Positions 36,353 to 45,312 of a stretch of 64,000 bases of DNA are shown here, piece after piece. The translations under genes were made by a program, and so were the position numbers. The notes under the pieces were generated by a model. The model was given only the letters and a program-made list of their open reading frames with translations, ran no database searches and was not told the origin of the DNA. Each line of letters begins with the position of its first letter. Position 1 is the first letter of the stretch. The DNA comes from Alphaproteobacteria bacterium (GTDB taxonomy: Bacteria > Pseudomonadota > Alphaproteobacteria > Caulobacterales > Aquidulcibacteraceae), in NCBI GenBank assembly GCA_016124655.1, contig WGNI01000001.1:496001-560000 (forward strand), read 5' to 3'.

Positions 36353-36781
36353 TCACTGGCCCGCCGTGTAGTCTTCAAGCCGGCGTTCTGCGGCCTTGGA
36401 GCGATAGTCCACCACCGCAAGGATCAGGAAGGCGAGGCCCAGGGCCGCGAGGATGGCCGCGCCCGTCATCTGGCCGCCGAAGGAATGGCCGGTGGGGTCA
36501 AAGTCGCCCGTGAAGAAGGCCGACCCCGACAGCGCCAAAGCCAGGGCCATCAGGATGACGCCTGTGCCCAGCGTACGGCGCGGGCGGTCATGCTGGCGAC
36601 CGCGCGTGGGGTCCGTGGTCAGACGCTCGATGGTTTCGGGATCAAGGGCTTGGCCGCGCTCGATCGCCTGTGAGATGAGCTTGTGGGCCGATTGGCGCGT
36701 GCGTTCGCGCAGCCAGATCGGCACGACGATCACTGCTGTGAGGAACCCGAAAAAGCTCAGCGGGACAAAAATATCCTCCAT
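36353..36781 (-). CDS. DUF6249-like membrane protein upstream of the ECF sigma gene
   Basis: The 142-residue protein has an N-terminal TM segment (about 5-23), a charged cytoplasmic stretch with ALDPETIERL (about 45-55), and two TM helices (about 72-90 and 104-124). The layout resembles small DUF6249-type proteins often placed next to ECF sigma genes. AAGGAG lies about 8 bases upstream of the ATG. It heads a three-gene operon with the sigma factor and the last membrane protein. Family label is tentative. Confidence 0.7.
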   Translation of the reverse strand: MEDIFVPLSFFGFLTAVIVVPIWLRERTRQSAHKLISQAIERGQALDPETIERLTTDPTRGRQHDRPRRTLGTGVILMALALALSGSAFFTGDFDPTGHSFGGQMTGAAILAALGLAFLILAVVDYRSKAAERRLEDYTAGQ

Positions 36782-36902
36782 GGAGGCGCTCCTTCATTGG
36801 GCCTCTTGGCGGCCCTTCGCTTATCAAGATGCGCCCAAAGGCCTGCATGGATGCAAGGGGGCCGTCGCGTGTCGTGTTTGCGGCGAAAATGCGGCGGCGG
36901 GC

Positions 36903-37796
36903 TCAGAGCCGGCTCAGCTGGCCCCGGAGCATCTGCAGGACGGCGGAGAAATCCTTCCCGCCATAGCCCAGCCGGTCGAACAGGGCGTAGAGCGCCTCGG
37001 CCTGGGCGCCGAGGGGCGCGGCGGCGCCGGAGGCGGCCGCTGCGGCCTGGGCGAGCTTTAAATCCTTCAGCATCATGGCGGTGGCGAAGCCGCCCTCATA
37101 GTTGCGGTCCGACGCGGTCTGAGGGCCCACGCCCGGCCAGGGGCAATAGGTGGTCAGCGACCAGCACTGGCCGGACGAGGCGTTGGCGATCTCGAAGAAT
37201 TTATCCGGCGCGAGGCCCAGCTTTTCGGCCAGCGCGAAGCCTTCGCACACGCCGAGCATAGAGATGCCCAGAACCATATTGTTGCAGATTTTCGCGGCCT
37301 GCCCCGCGCCATGATCGCCGGCGCGGAAGACGACGCGCGCCATCGGCTGCAGCGCGCGTTCGATTTCGGCGAAATCCTTTTCCTCGCAGCCGACCATGAA
37401 GGCGAGGCTGCCGGCGTCGGCGGCCGCGGTGCCGCCGGAGACCGGCGCATCGGCGAAGCGAAAGCCGGCCTTGGCCATTTCCGCGCCGGTCCAGCGCGCG
37501 CTGTCGACGTCGATGGTGGAGCAATCGATGAAGAGCGCGCCTTGCTTCGCGTTCGGGGCAACCTGTTCGGCATAGACCTGGCGCACATGCTGGCCCGCCG
37601 GCAGCATGGTGATGACGATCTCTGCGCCCTTCACAGCGTCGGCGACGCTCGATGCGGTTTCGCAGCCGTTTTCCGCCGCGCGCTTCAGGGCGGCGTCCGA
37701 GAGATCGAACGCGCGCACCTTGTGCTGCGCCTTGGCCTGATTGGCGGCCATGCCGGAGCCCATATTGCCGAGCCCGATGAAGGCGATGGTTGTCAT
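36903..37796 (-). CDS. mmsB: 3-hydroxyisobutyrate dehydrogenase
   Basis: The 297-residue enzyme has the NAD-binding GLGNMG (about 8-13), the substrate loop DAPVSGGTAAADAG and the catalytic Lys in GAGQAAKICNNM. It oxidises 3-hydroxyisobutyrate in valine degradation. AGGAG just upstream overlaps the TAG stop of vapC, so the gene keeps its ribosome-binding site at the cassette border. It should be transcribed with mmsA but is separated from it by three unrelated genes. Confidence 0.95.
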   Translation of the reverse strand: MTTIAFIGLGNMGSGMAANQAKAQHKVRAFDLSDAALKRAAENGCETASSVADAVKGAEIVITMLPAGQHVRQVYAEQVAPNAKQGALFIDCSTIDVDSARWTGAEMAKAGFRFADAPVSGGTAAADAGSLAFMVGCEEKDFAEIERALQPMARVVFRAGDHGAGQAAKICNNMVLGISMLGVCEGFALAEKLGLAPDKFFEIANASSGQCWSLTTYCPWPGVGPQTASDRNYEGGFATAMMLKDLKLAQAAAAASGAAAPLGAQAEALYALFDRLGYGGKDFSAVLQMLRGQLSRL

Positions 37797-37807
37797 GGGC
37801 CGAACTC

Positions 37808-38230
37808 CTAGACGCTGACGTCCATCACCGGGACTTTGTTGCGCTTGGCCGCAGCAATCAAGTCCGTATCCTTGGTCACGAGTATGGCTTGCCTGCGCAA
37901 CGCCAGCTCCAGATACGCCGCGTCATAGGCCGATAGTTTCTCTGCGCGCGCGAGGGCTGCAATCTCGCGCCACAGCAGATGGATGCTTTCCGGCTCTGAA
38001 TCGATGTCGAGCGACTCCCACAAATCCATGAAGGCCCCGGCGTCGCTTTGCGAAATGCGTTTCCGCCGTTCGCTCTGAACAAGAATATTCGCCAGCTCCA
38101 GGCGCCAATGGCCGGGGACGCACGCGCCTTCGCTCGCGATCTTCGCCAGCAGGGCGTCCGCGTTGCGCGGCCTTTCATCGTCGAAGCACCAGCACAGCGC
38201 GGCGGATGCGTCGATCACGTAGGCGCTCAC
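37808..38230 (-). CDS. PIN-domain toxin, VapC type
   Basis: The 140-residue protein has the acidic PIN residues in YVIDASAAL (Asp7), ELAN (Glu about 47), SAYDAAYLELA and VTKDTDLI. PIN toxins are Mg-dependent ribonucleases. It overlaps the antitoxin by four bases, the antitoxin being encoded first. This is a type II pair located inside the mmsA-mmsB operon. Confidence 0.92.
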   Translation of the reverse strand: MSAYVIDASAALCWCFDDERPRNADALLAKIASEGACVPGHWRLELANILVQSERRKRISQSDAGAFMDLWESLDIDSEPESIHLLWREIAALARAEKLSAYDAAYLELALRRQAILVTKDTDLIAAAKRNKVPVMDVSV

Positions 38231-38460
38231 CGGCGTCCTTCATCGCGCAGCTTGCGCCAATCCATCCCCAGCTTGCGGCCATCCGCGAAGGTTTTCAGGC
38301 GCTCAACCGCCTCTTCCTTCGACATCGGCTTTTCCGGCACGGCGCAAATCCGCGCCACGCGCTTGCCGTTGCGGGTGACGATGAATTCCTCGCCGCGCTC
38401 GACCGCGTCGAGAACGGCGCCGAAACGGACCTTGGCGTCGACGGCGGTGAGTTCTTTCAT
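38227..38460 (-). CDS. Phd/YefM-type antitoxin
   Basis: The 77-residue protein begins MKELTAVDAKVRFGAVLDAV and continues RGEEFIVTRNGKRVARI, the Phd/YefM DNA-binding fold; the C-terminal MSKEEAVERLKTF would wrap the PIN toxin. It should repress its own promoter at the palindrome 13-29 bases upstream of the start. Neighbour of the HEPN-like gene. Confidence 0.9.
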   Translation of the reverse strand: MKELTAVDAKVRFGAVLDAVERGEEFIVTRNGKRVARICAVPEKPMSKEEAVERLKTFADGRKLGMDWRKLRDEGRR

Positions 38461-38469
38461 GGCCTGATA

Positions 38470-38991
38470 TTAATCGATCGGTGATCGATCAGTCAAGAAA
38501 AACCCCGCTTTCGGATGGGTGGGAAAGCGGGTGACGTATTGGCCGGAAGGGCTGGCCAACAAGGTTGTTGTAGTTTTGTGTGGCAACTTGGCCATTGGCG
38601 CAGCGAGCACGTGCAAGGACAAGTCGACTAGTGGGCCGCCATAGAGAAGCTCTTTCTCAGACGGCTTGGGATAGCGAAACTCCTGACTGAGGTAGTGCTT
38701 GTTCAAAATAGACAATCGGCCCGAAAGATCGTCCTCAAACGCAAGACCTTCGCTTTTAGCCGCACCAAACAGCTCCATCAGGTCGTGGCCAAACCTTCGA
38801 ACTTTATTGGCGCTAATCCCTGACAAGAGAAGGCCCGACTTGAGCGCTAATTCCAAACTTTGGCCCGTCAGAAAATACACCGGTGACGGACAAGCGTCTG
38901 GATGATGGCGTCCAAGATTCTCATCAACATCGATAGCTGCAGCGAAAAAGTCCAACGCATACTGCAAAGTTCTCGTGGCATCAGATGTCAT
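38470..38991 (-). CDS. HEPN-like protein, not firmly recognised
   Basis: The 173-residue protein has the helical pattern YFLTGQSLELALKSGLLLSG followed by VRRFGHDLMELFGAAKSEGL. This Leu/Ala helix, then K/R-GHDL, is the layout of small HEPN-type proteins in which a GHxL step carries the helix-turn. The canonical HEPN Rx4-6H nuclease motif is not evident, although RRFGH (RxxxH) is close. Codon use is noticeably less GC-rich than that of its neighbours, suggesting transfer. It starts 4 bases after mmsA and ends 9 bases before the antitoxin. Confidence 0.6.
   Translation of the reverse strand: MTSDATRTLQYALDFFAAAIDVDENLGRHHPDACPSPVYFLTGQSLELALKSGLLLSGISANKVRRFGHDLMELFGAAKSEGLAFEDDLSGRLSILNKHYLSQEFRYPKPSEKELLYGGPLVDLSLHVLAAPMAKLPHKTTTTLLASPSGQYVTRFPTHPKAGFFLTDRSPID
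38473..38489. promoter_or_regulatory. Palindromic operator candidate of the toxin-antitoxin pair
   Basis: ATCGATC-GGT-GATCGAT is a perfect 7-base inverted repeat located 13-29 bases upstream of the antitoxin ATG (38460). Spacing and symmetry fit an autorepressor site for a Phd-type antitoxin. It lies entirely within the last codons of the HEPN-like gene (38470-38991), so the promoter must be inside that gene. Confidence 0.6.
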
Positions 38992-38995
38992 GCGT

Positions 38996-40507
<1,512 letters not shown>

Positions 40508-40624
40508 GGACGTCTCCTCTGAGTGTTCTTCGGTCATGTGCCATTAAAACTGCATGGCATGCTATTGCAAATTCGCCGGTTTAGCCTGCATCCTCGCGCG
40601 TTCTGCGCCGGAAGGGGAGAGGGC

Positions 40625-41506
40625 GTGTACGATTGGGATGATCTCCGCGTGTTTCTGGCGGCGGCGCGAACGGGCTCGCTGAGCGCCGCCGCCGGGCGGC
40701 TGGGGATCGACGCGGCGACCGTCGGACGCCGGCTGTCGCGGTTCGAAACCGCCATGAAGGCGACCCTGTTCACGCGGTCGCCGGCGGGCCTTGAGTTGAC
40801 TGCGGCCGGCCGCGCCATCCTCGATGCGGCGCAGGACGCGGAAACCGCGATGGACGCGGTGCGTCATGCCGGCGGCGATGACGGCGCGGGCGGCGCGGTG
40901 CGGCTGAGCGTAGCGGAAGGGTTTGGCACGATCATCGTGGCGCCGGCGCTGCCGGCGCTGCGGGCGGCGCGGCCCACGCTCAGGATCGAGCTCGCCGCGC
41001 AGACGGCCTTTCTATCAACGTCACGCCGCGAGGCCGATATCGCAGTGACGCTGTCCACGCCGGCTTCGACGCGGGTGCTGACCGAGCCGCTCACGGACTA
41101 CGAACTGGGGCTTTATGCGGCGCAGAGCTATCTCGAGCGCGCGGGCGCGCCTGGCGACCCCGCTGCGCTGCGGACGCACGACATCGTCGGCTACATCGAC
41201 GATCTGCTCTACGCGCCGGAGCTGCGCTACCTGCACGAAATCCTGCCCGGGCTGACGGCGACGCTGTGTTCATCCTCTATCCGCGCGCAGCGCGAGATCA
41301 TCGCCGCGGGCGGCGGGATCGGGGTCTTGCCGTGCTTCATGGGCGCGGGATTGGCCCGGCTGCTGCCGCGCACGGTGCGGTTGAAGCGGCGATTCTGGAT
41401 CAGCTCGCACCATGATGCGGGCGAGGCCGCGCGGGTGCGCATCGTGCGGGACTGGCTGAAAGCGCTGGTGCGGGAGCGCGCGGGGGACCTGACGCCGCCT
41501 GCCTGA
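40625..41506 (+). CDS. LysR-family transcriptional regulator
   Basis: About 293 residues with an N-terminal winged HTH (DWDDLRVFLAAARTGSLSAAAGRLGID...ATVGRRLSRFE) and an effector-binding domain. The GTG at 40625 follows GGGGAGA by about 4 bases. The 117-base gap to the divergent mmsA gene is typical for a LysR regulator controlling its neighbour, so regulation of valine degradation genes is a reasonable inference. Confidence 0.88.
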   Translation: MYDWDDLRVFLAAARTGSLSAAAGRLGIDAATVGRRLSRFETAMKATLFTRSPAGLELTAAGRAILDAAQDAETAMDAVRHAGGDDGAGGAVRLSVAEGFGTIIVAPALPALRAARPTLRIELAAQTAFLSTSRREADIAVTLSTPASTRVLTEPLTDYELGLYAAQSYLERAGAPGDPAALRTHDIVGYIDDLLYAPELRYLHEILPGLTATLCSSSIRAQREIIAAGGGIGVLPCFMGAGLARLLPRTVRLKRRFWISSHHDAGEAARVRIVRDWLKALVRERAGDLTPPA

Positions 41507-41515
41507 AGGGCGGCA

Positions 41516-41592
41516 TGGTCGGAGCAGCAAGATTCGAACTTACGACCCCCACGTCCCGAACGTGGTGCTCTACCAGGCTGAGCTATGCTCCG
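41516..41592 (-). tRNA. tRNA-Pro(CGG)
   Basis: The minus strand folds into a complete cloverleaf: acceptor CGGAGCA/TGCTCCG, D arm with AGCCTGGTAGAGC, anticodon stem CCACG/CGTGG with loop TTCGGGA (anticodon CGG), variable loop, T arm with GTTCGAATC, discriminator A and encoded CCA (41516-41518). Length is 77 nt. It reads CCG codons. Confidence 0.97.
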
Positions 41593-41720
41593 ACGAGGCA
41601 GCGCTTATAAACGCGCCGTTTGGCGGGCGCAACGCGCGTGCTGCGCGGCTGTTGCATCGCGGCGCGGGCGGCCTTAAGTACCCGCTCCTCGCGCCGGGCG
41701 GCCTGCCGCCCGGGCCGTGT

Positions 41721-41795
41721 TGGGGTGTCGCCAAGCGGTAAGGCAGCGGTTTTTGGTACCGCCATTCCTAGGTTCGAATCCTAGCACCCCAGCCA
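41721..41795 (+). tRNA. tRNA-Gln(TTG)
   Basis: TGGGGTG pairs with CACCCCA (acceptor), the anticodon arm is GCGGT-TTTTGGT-ACCGC (anticodon TTG), the T arm contains GGTTCGAATCC, and discriminator G plus encoded CCA end at 41795. Length is 75 nt. A run of five T follows immediately. It reads CAA/CAG. Confidence 0.97.
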
Positions 41796-41859
41796 TTTTT
41801 CTCGCCTCCCTTGTCGAACCTAGGCATTCAACGCTGCGGCGCTGCGCGCCTGCGCTTGG

Positions 41860-41889
41860 GGTTCGAATCCTGGCGCCACAGCCATTTTT
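41860..41889 (+). repeat. Duplicate of the tRNA-Gln 3' end
   Basis: A 30-base sequence from the T arm to past the CCA end of tRNA-Gln (41771-41800) recurs at 41860-41889 with three substitutions (27/30 identical). There is no upstream D or anticodon arm, so it is not a tRNA gene. The copy includes the T-run and abuts the DSD1-type stop codon. It has the form of an integration-type direct repeat or the residue of a tRNA duplication. Confidence 0.7.
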
Positions 41890-43023
41890 TCACCGTGAGC
41901 GCCCGCGCGCGTCGACGGGCCAGATGTCGATCAGGGTTTCGCCGCGCACGACATGGTAGGCGTCGTAGAGATTGACGGTGGGGTCGCAGTGCGGCGTCAC
42001 CAGGCGCACCGTCGCGCCGAGGGCAAACACGCCGTCGGGCGCGATGACCGCGCCATGCTCATCACCCATGAAGACGAATTTCGCGCCGTCCGGCGCGCCC
42101 GCGGCGATCCTCGGCGGCCCGCCGTCGGCGGCGAGCGCCTTGAAGCCGGCGTCGATTGTGGCCATGCCCTGCGCGTTGGCGCTGATGATGTGGGCCTCGA
42201 CGAACAGCGACGGCGCAAACGGGCTTGGCCCCTCTTCCGCCAGCGCGCAGTCCAAATATTGCCGATCCATGAAAACATAAGAGCCGACCTGGAGCTCGGT
42301 CAGCACGCCGAGCGCTGCGTCGATGCGATGCGTGCCGGTGCCCCCGCCCGTCACGACCGGCGGCGCAAGTCCGTTGTCGCGCAGCAGCGCAACAATGGAT
42401 TGCAGGTAGGCGGTACGCTCCTCGAGCGCTGCGCGGCGGTCCGCATAGCCCTCAATATGTTGCTGCATCCCGCAATAAAACTGCACGCCGCTGAAGCGGA
42501 GCGACGGGGCGTCTGCGATCTGTCGGGCGAGATCGAGCGCTGCGGCAGGGGAGGAGACGCCCGTGCGGCGGATGCCGGGATCGATATCGACCAGCACGCG
42601 CAAAGGACGATTGCTGTTTGCCGCAGCGGCGAGCGCTGCGACATTCTTAGGATGATCGGCGACGATGGCGAGATTGGCGATGCGGGCATGCAGCGCAATC
42701 AGGCGCGTGATCGCCTGCGAAGTCACCACCGGCGACGTGATGAGGATGTCGTCTACGCCGCGTTCGGCCAGCGCTTCGGCTTCGCCCAGCTTGGCGCAGC
42801 ACACGCCCGCCGCGCCGGCGGCGATCTGCAGCTTGGCGATGTCGGCGCTCTTGTGCGTCTTGGCGTGGGGCCGCAGCGCGACGCCAGCTCCGCGCGCAAA
42901 CGCCGCCATCGCCGCGATGTTGGCGTCAAGCGTATCGCGATCAAGCACCAGCACGGGCGTGTTGAGCGCGCCGCGCGAACCGCTGACGCCAATCAGCGGC
43001 GCGTGGAGATCGCGATCGCTCAC
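41890..43023 (-). CDS. DSD1 family PLP enzyme (D-serine dehydratase/D-threonine aldolase-like)
   Basis: About 377 residues with fold-type III PLP features: the cofactor Lys lies in [22 protein letters not shown] forms part of the barrel, and [12 protein letters not shown] supplies the His/Cys metal site that distinguishes this family. It probably acts on a D-hydroxyamino acid. The GTG at 43023 overlaps the stop of the upstream flavoprotein gene (GTGA) and gives the usual length; the frame remains open further but there it matches the neighbour. Confidence 0.9.
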   Translation of the reverse strand: MSDRDLHAPLIGVSGSRGALNTPVLVLDRDTLDANIAAMAAFARGAGVALRPHAKTHKSADIAKLQIAAGAAGVCCAKLGEAEALAERGVDDILITSPVVTSQAITRLIALHARIANLAIVADHPKNVAALAAAANSNRPLRVLVDIDPGIRRTGVSSPAAALDLARQIADAPSLRFSGVQFYCGMQQHIEGYADRRAALEERTAYLQSIVALLRDNGLAPPVVTGGGTGTHRIDAALGVLTELQVGSYVFMDRQYLDCALAEEGPSPFAPSLFVEAHIISANAQGMATIDAGFKALAADGGPPRIAAGAPDGAKFVFMGDEHGAVIAPDGVFALGATVRLVTPHCDPTVNLYDAYHVVRGETLIDIWPVDARGRSR

Positions 43024-44303
43024 GCCGCGGCCCGCCGGGCTTCGGCGCCGAACAGCGCGGCGAGATGGGCATTCAGGAACTTGCCTTCGGGATCGGCGTC
43101 CGCGCGCACCGCGCGGAACCGCGCTGCATTCGGGTAAAGCGCATCGATGTCGGACGCGGTCAGCGTGTGCCGCTTGGCCCAGTGCGGGCGCCCGCCATGG
43201 CTGCGGAAGATCATTTCCGCCTCCGCGAAAAGATCGCGCCATGGCATCCTGGCGTATTGGTGCATCGAGATCGACGCGCACGGGCCGGCATGAAAGGGGC
43301 TCAGCCAGATGTCGTCCGCCGCCGTGAGGCGGAACTCGAACGGAAACGTCACGGGCAGCCGCTTCTTGCGGATCCAGGCAATCACGTCCCGCAGCGCTGC
43401 CCAGCCGGCGGCGCGCGGCAGTTCATATTCCATCTCTTCAAAACGCACAGTGCGTTCGGAGGGAAAAATCTGATAGGCGGGGCCGACGCGGCGCTGGCGA
43501 ATGCCCGGTTTGACCAGGCGCGGCTGCAAGACGCCGGTCAGAAACGGAAACCGCGCGCAGAGATCGCACAAGGTGCGGAATGCGCGCTCGTCCATGTCGG
43601 TCATGCGCTCCAGCGGCCCTTCGGAGGGCGCGGGATTGAGCGTCTTCAGGATCGCCTGATCGCCAAAGGGAAAGACGAAAAACTCCACGTGGCGATTTGA
43701 GGAGGCCAATTCCGCCCAGCGCTCTTCAACAGCGTCGAGCGGATGGGATTCCACGCGCTCTTCCAGATGATAGGCGGGCAGAACATCGATCTCGATTTGC
43801 ACCGCGACGCCCAGCATGCCGAGCGACAAGCGCTGCGCTTGAAAGAGCTCTGGATTCTCCGTTGCGCTGCAGGTTTTGATCGCGCCATCGGCCATGACAA
43901 GGCGAAACGCGCGCGCGGCGGTCGAGAGCGAGCCCAACATCGCGCCGGTGCCGTGCGTGCCGGTGGAGATCGCGCCGGCGAGACTTTGGGGATTGACGTC
44001 GCCCTGATTGATCAGCGACGCGCCTTCGGCCCACAGGCGTTCGGTGAGTTTCGCGAGGCTCCAGCCCGCCGGCGCCCAGACTCGGGTCTTGTCGGCGTTG
44101 AATGTGAGATCGCCTTCCAGCTCCGACAATGAGATCAATGCGCCGTCGGTCTCGCACAGCGGCATGAAGGAGTGGCCGGCGCCGACGACACGCACCTTGC
44201 GCGCGCCGGACACAATCGCTGCGAGGTCGTCCAGCGTTTTCGGCGTTGCAATTGTTGCGGGTTGCGCTGAAACGCTGCCAGACCAGTTCGACCACGCGCT
44301 CAT
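43020..44303 (-). CDS. D-arabinono-1,4-lactone oxidase-like FAD oxidoreductase
   Basis: The 427-residue enzyme has an N-terminal PCMH FAD-binding domain (GAGHSFMPL near residue 42, STGTHGTGA) and a C-terminal ALO domain including HWAKRHTLT. The His in GAGHS is where the family carries covalent FAD. Substrates in the family are aldonolactones or sugar alcohols. It is coupled both to the upstream nitronate monooxygenase and the downstream PLP enzyme. Confidence 0.9.
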   Translation of the reverse strand: MSAWSNWSGSVSAQPATIATPKTLDDLAAIVSGARKVRVVGAGHSFMPLCETDGALISLSELEGDLTFNADKTRVWAPAGWSLAKLTERLWAEGASLINQGDVNPQSLAGAISTGTHGTGAMLGSLSTAARAFRLVMADGAIKTCSATENPELFQAQRLSLGMLGVAVQIEIDVLPAYHLEERVESHPLDAVEERWAELASSNRHVEFFVFPFGDQAILKTLNPAPSEGPLERMTDMDERAFRTLCDLCARFPFLTGVLQPRLVKPGIRQRRVGPAYQIFPSERTVRFEEMEYELPRAAGWAALRDVIAWIRKKRLPVTFPFEFRLTAADDIWLSPFHAGPCASISMHQYARMPWRDLFAEAEMIFRSHGGRPHWAKRHTLTASDIDALYPNAARFRAVRADADPEGKFLNAHLAALFGAEARRAAA

Positions 44304-45250
44304 GTGTAGCGCCTGGCCATGGCGGCGACCGTGTCTTCGAACTCCTTCACCGTCTCGGCAAAGATATCCGCCACAGGCTTCACTGTGTCGATCCGCCCGG
44401 CGACCTGACCGGAGAGCGCGATCGAGGCCTCCATGTCGCCGCCGAAATAAAGATCGAGCGCGTTGCCGAACTCCGCCATCACCGGCGGGCCTTCATAGGA
44501 TGGGCCAAGCTCGCGCTCCAGGCGCGTGGTTTTCTGCGTGCGCAGCGCGCGCAAGGCGGGCTTTGAGAATTGATTGAGGAACACCGTATCGGTCGCATCT
44601 GCGGCGATGATCGCGTTCTTCCAATTCTCATGCACGGGGCTTTCAGCGGCGCTGACCATGCGCGTGCCCATCTGCACGCCTTCGGCGCCCAGCGCGAAAG
44701 CCGCGGCCATCGTGCGTCCACAGGTGATGCCGCCGGCGGCGATGATCGGCACGGACACTTTCTCCGCCACTTGCGGCAGCAGCACCATGGTCATCACGGG
44801 ATGCGGGTTCTTGAAGCCGCCGCCTTCGCCGCCTTCCACGACGAGGCCGTCGACGCCGGCGTCCACCGCTTTCAAAGCGGCCTGCAAAGTCGGCACGACG
44901 TGAAAGACGATGAGGCCCGCATCTTTCAATTGCCGGCAATATTTCGTCGGATCGCCGGCGGATGTCGTCACGAAGCGCACGCCCTGATCGATGACGAAGC
45001 TGGCGATGCCGGGATCGCGCACGAAGGCCTGGGCGATGTTCACGCCGAACGGCTTGTCGGTGAGCGTGCGCATCGCCTTGATCTCTTCGCGCACGGCGTC
45101 GAGCTGGCCTGAGGACGTCTCGATGATGCCCATGCCGCCGGCATTGGACACAGCGGACGCCAGTTGCGCGCGCGCGATCCAGCCCATGGGCGCCTGCACG
45201 ATGGGGTAGCGCACGCCGAGCATTTGCGTGATGCGGTTGTTGAACGCCAT
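44300..45250 (-). CDS. Nitronate monooxygenase-family flavoprotein
   Basis: The 316-residue TIM-barrel FMN protein shows RYPIVQAPMGWI, AGGITCGRTMAAAFALGAEGVQMGTRM and VVEGGEGGG, typical of the NMO/2-nitropropane dioxygenase family. It heads a three-gene minus-strand operon. The actual substrate may be a propionate-3-nitronate or an enoyl compound; sequence cannot decide. Confidence 0.9.
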   Translation of the reverse strand: MAFNNRITQMLGVRYPIVQAPMGWIARAQLASAVSNAGGMGIIETSSGQLDAVREEIKAMRTLTDKPFGVNIAQAFVRDPGIASFVIDQGVRFVTTSAGDPTKYCRQLKDAGLIVFHVVPTLQAALKAVDAGVDGLVVEGGEGGGFKNPHPVMTMVLLPQVAEKVSVPIIAAGGITCGRTMAAAFALGAEGVQMGTRMVSAAESPVHENWKNAIIAADATDTVFLNQFSKPALRALRTQKTTRLERELGPSYEGPPVMAEFGNALDLYFGGDMEASIALSGQVAGRIDTVKPVADIFAETVKEFEDTVAAMARRYT

Positions 45251-45312
45251 GGCCGGCCCTTCCTCTCTGCTTGGCCCTATGCACCAGCAATTCCATCGAT
45301 AGTCTAGCAGGC

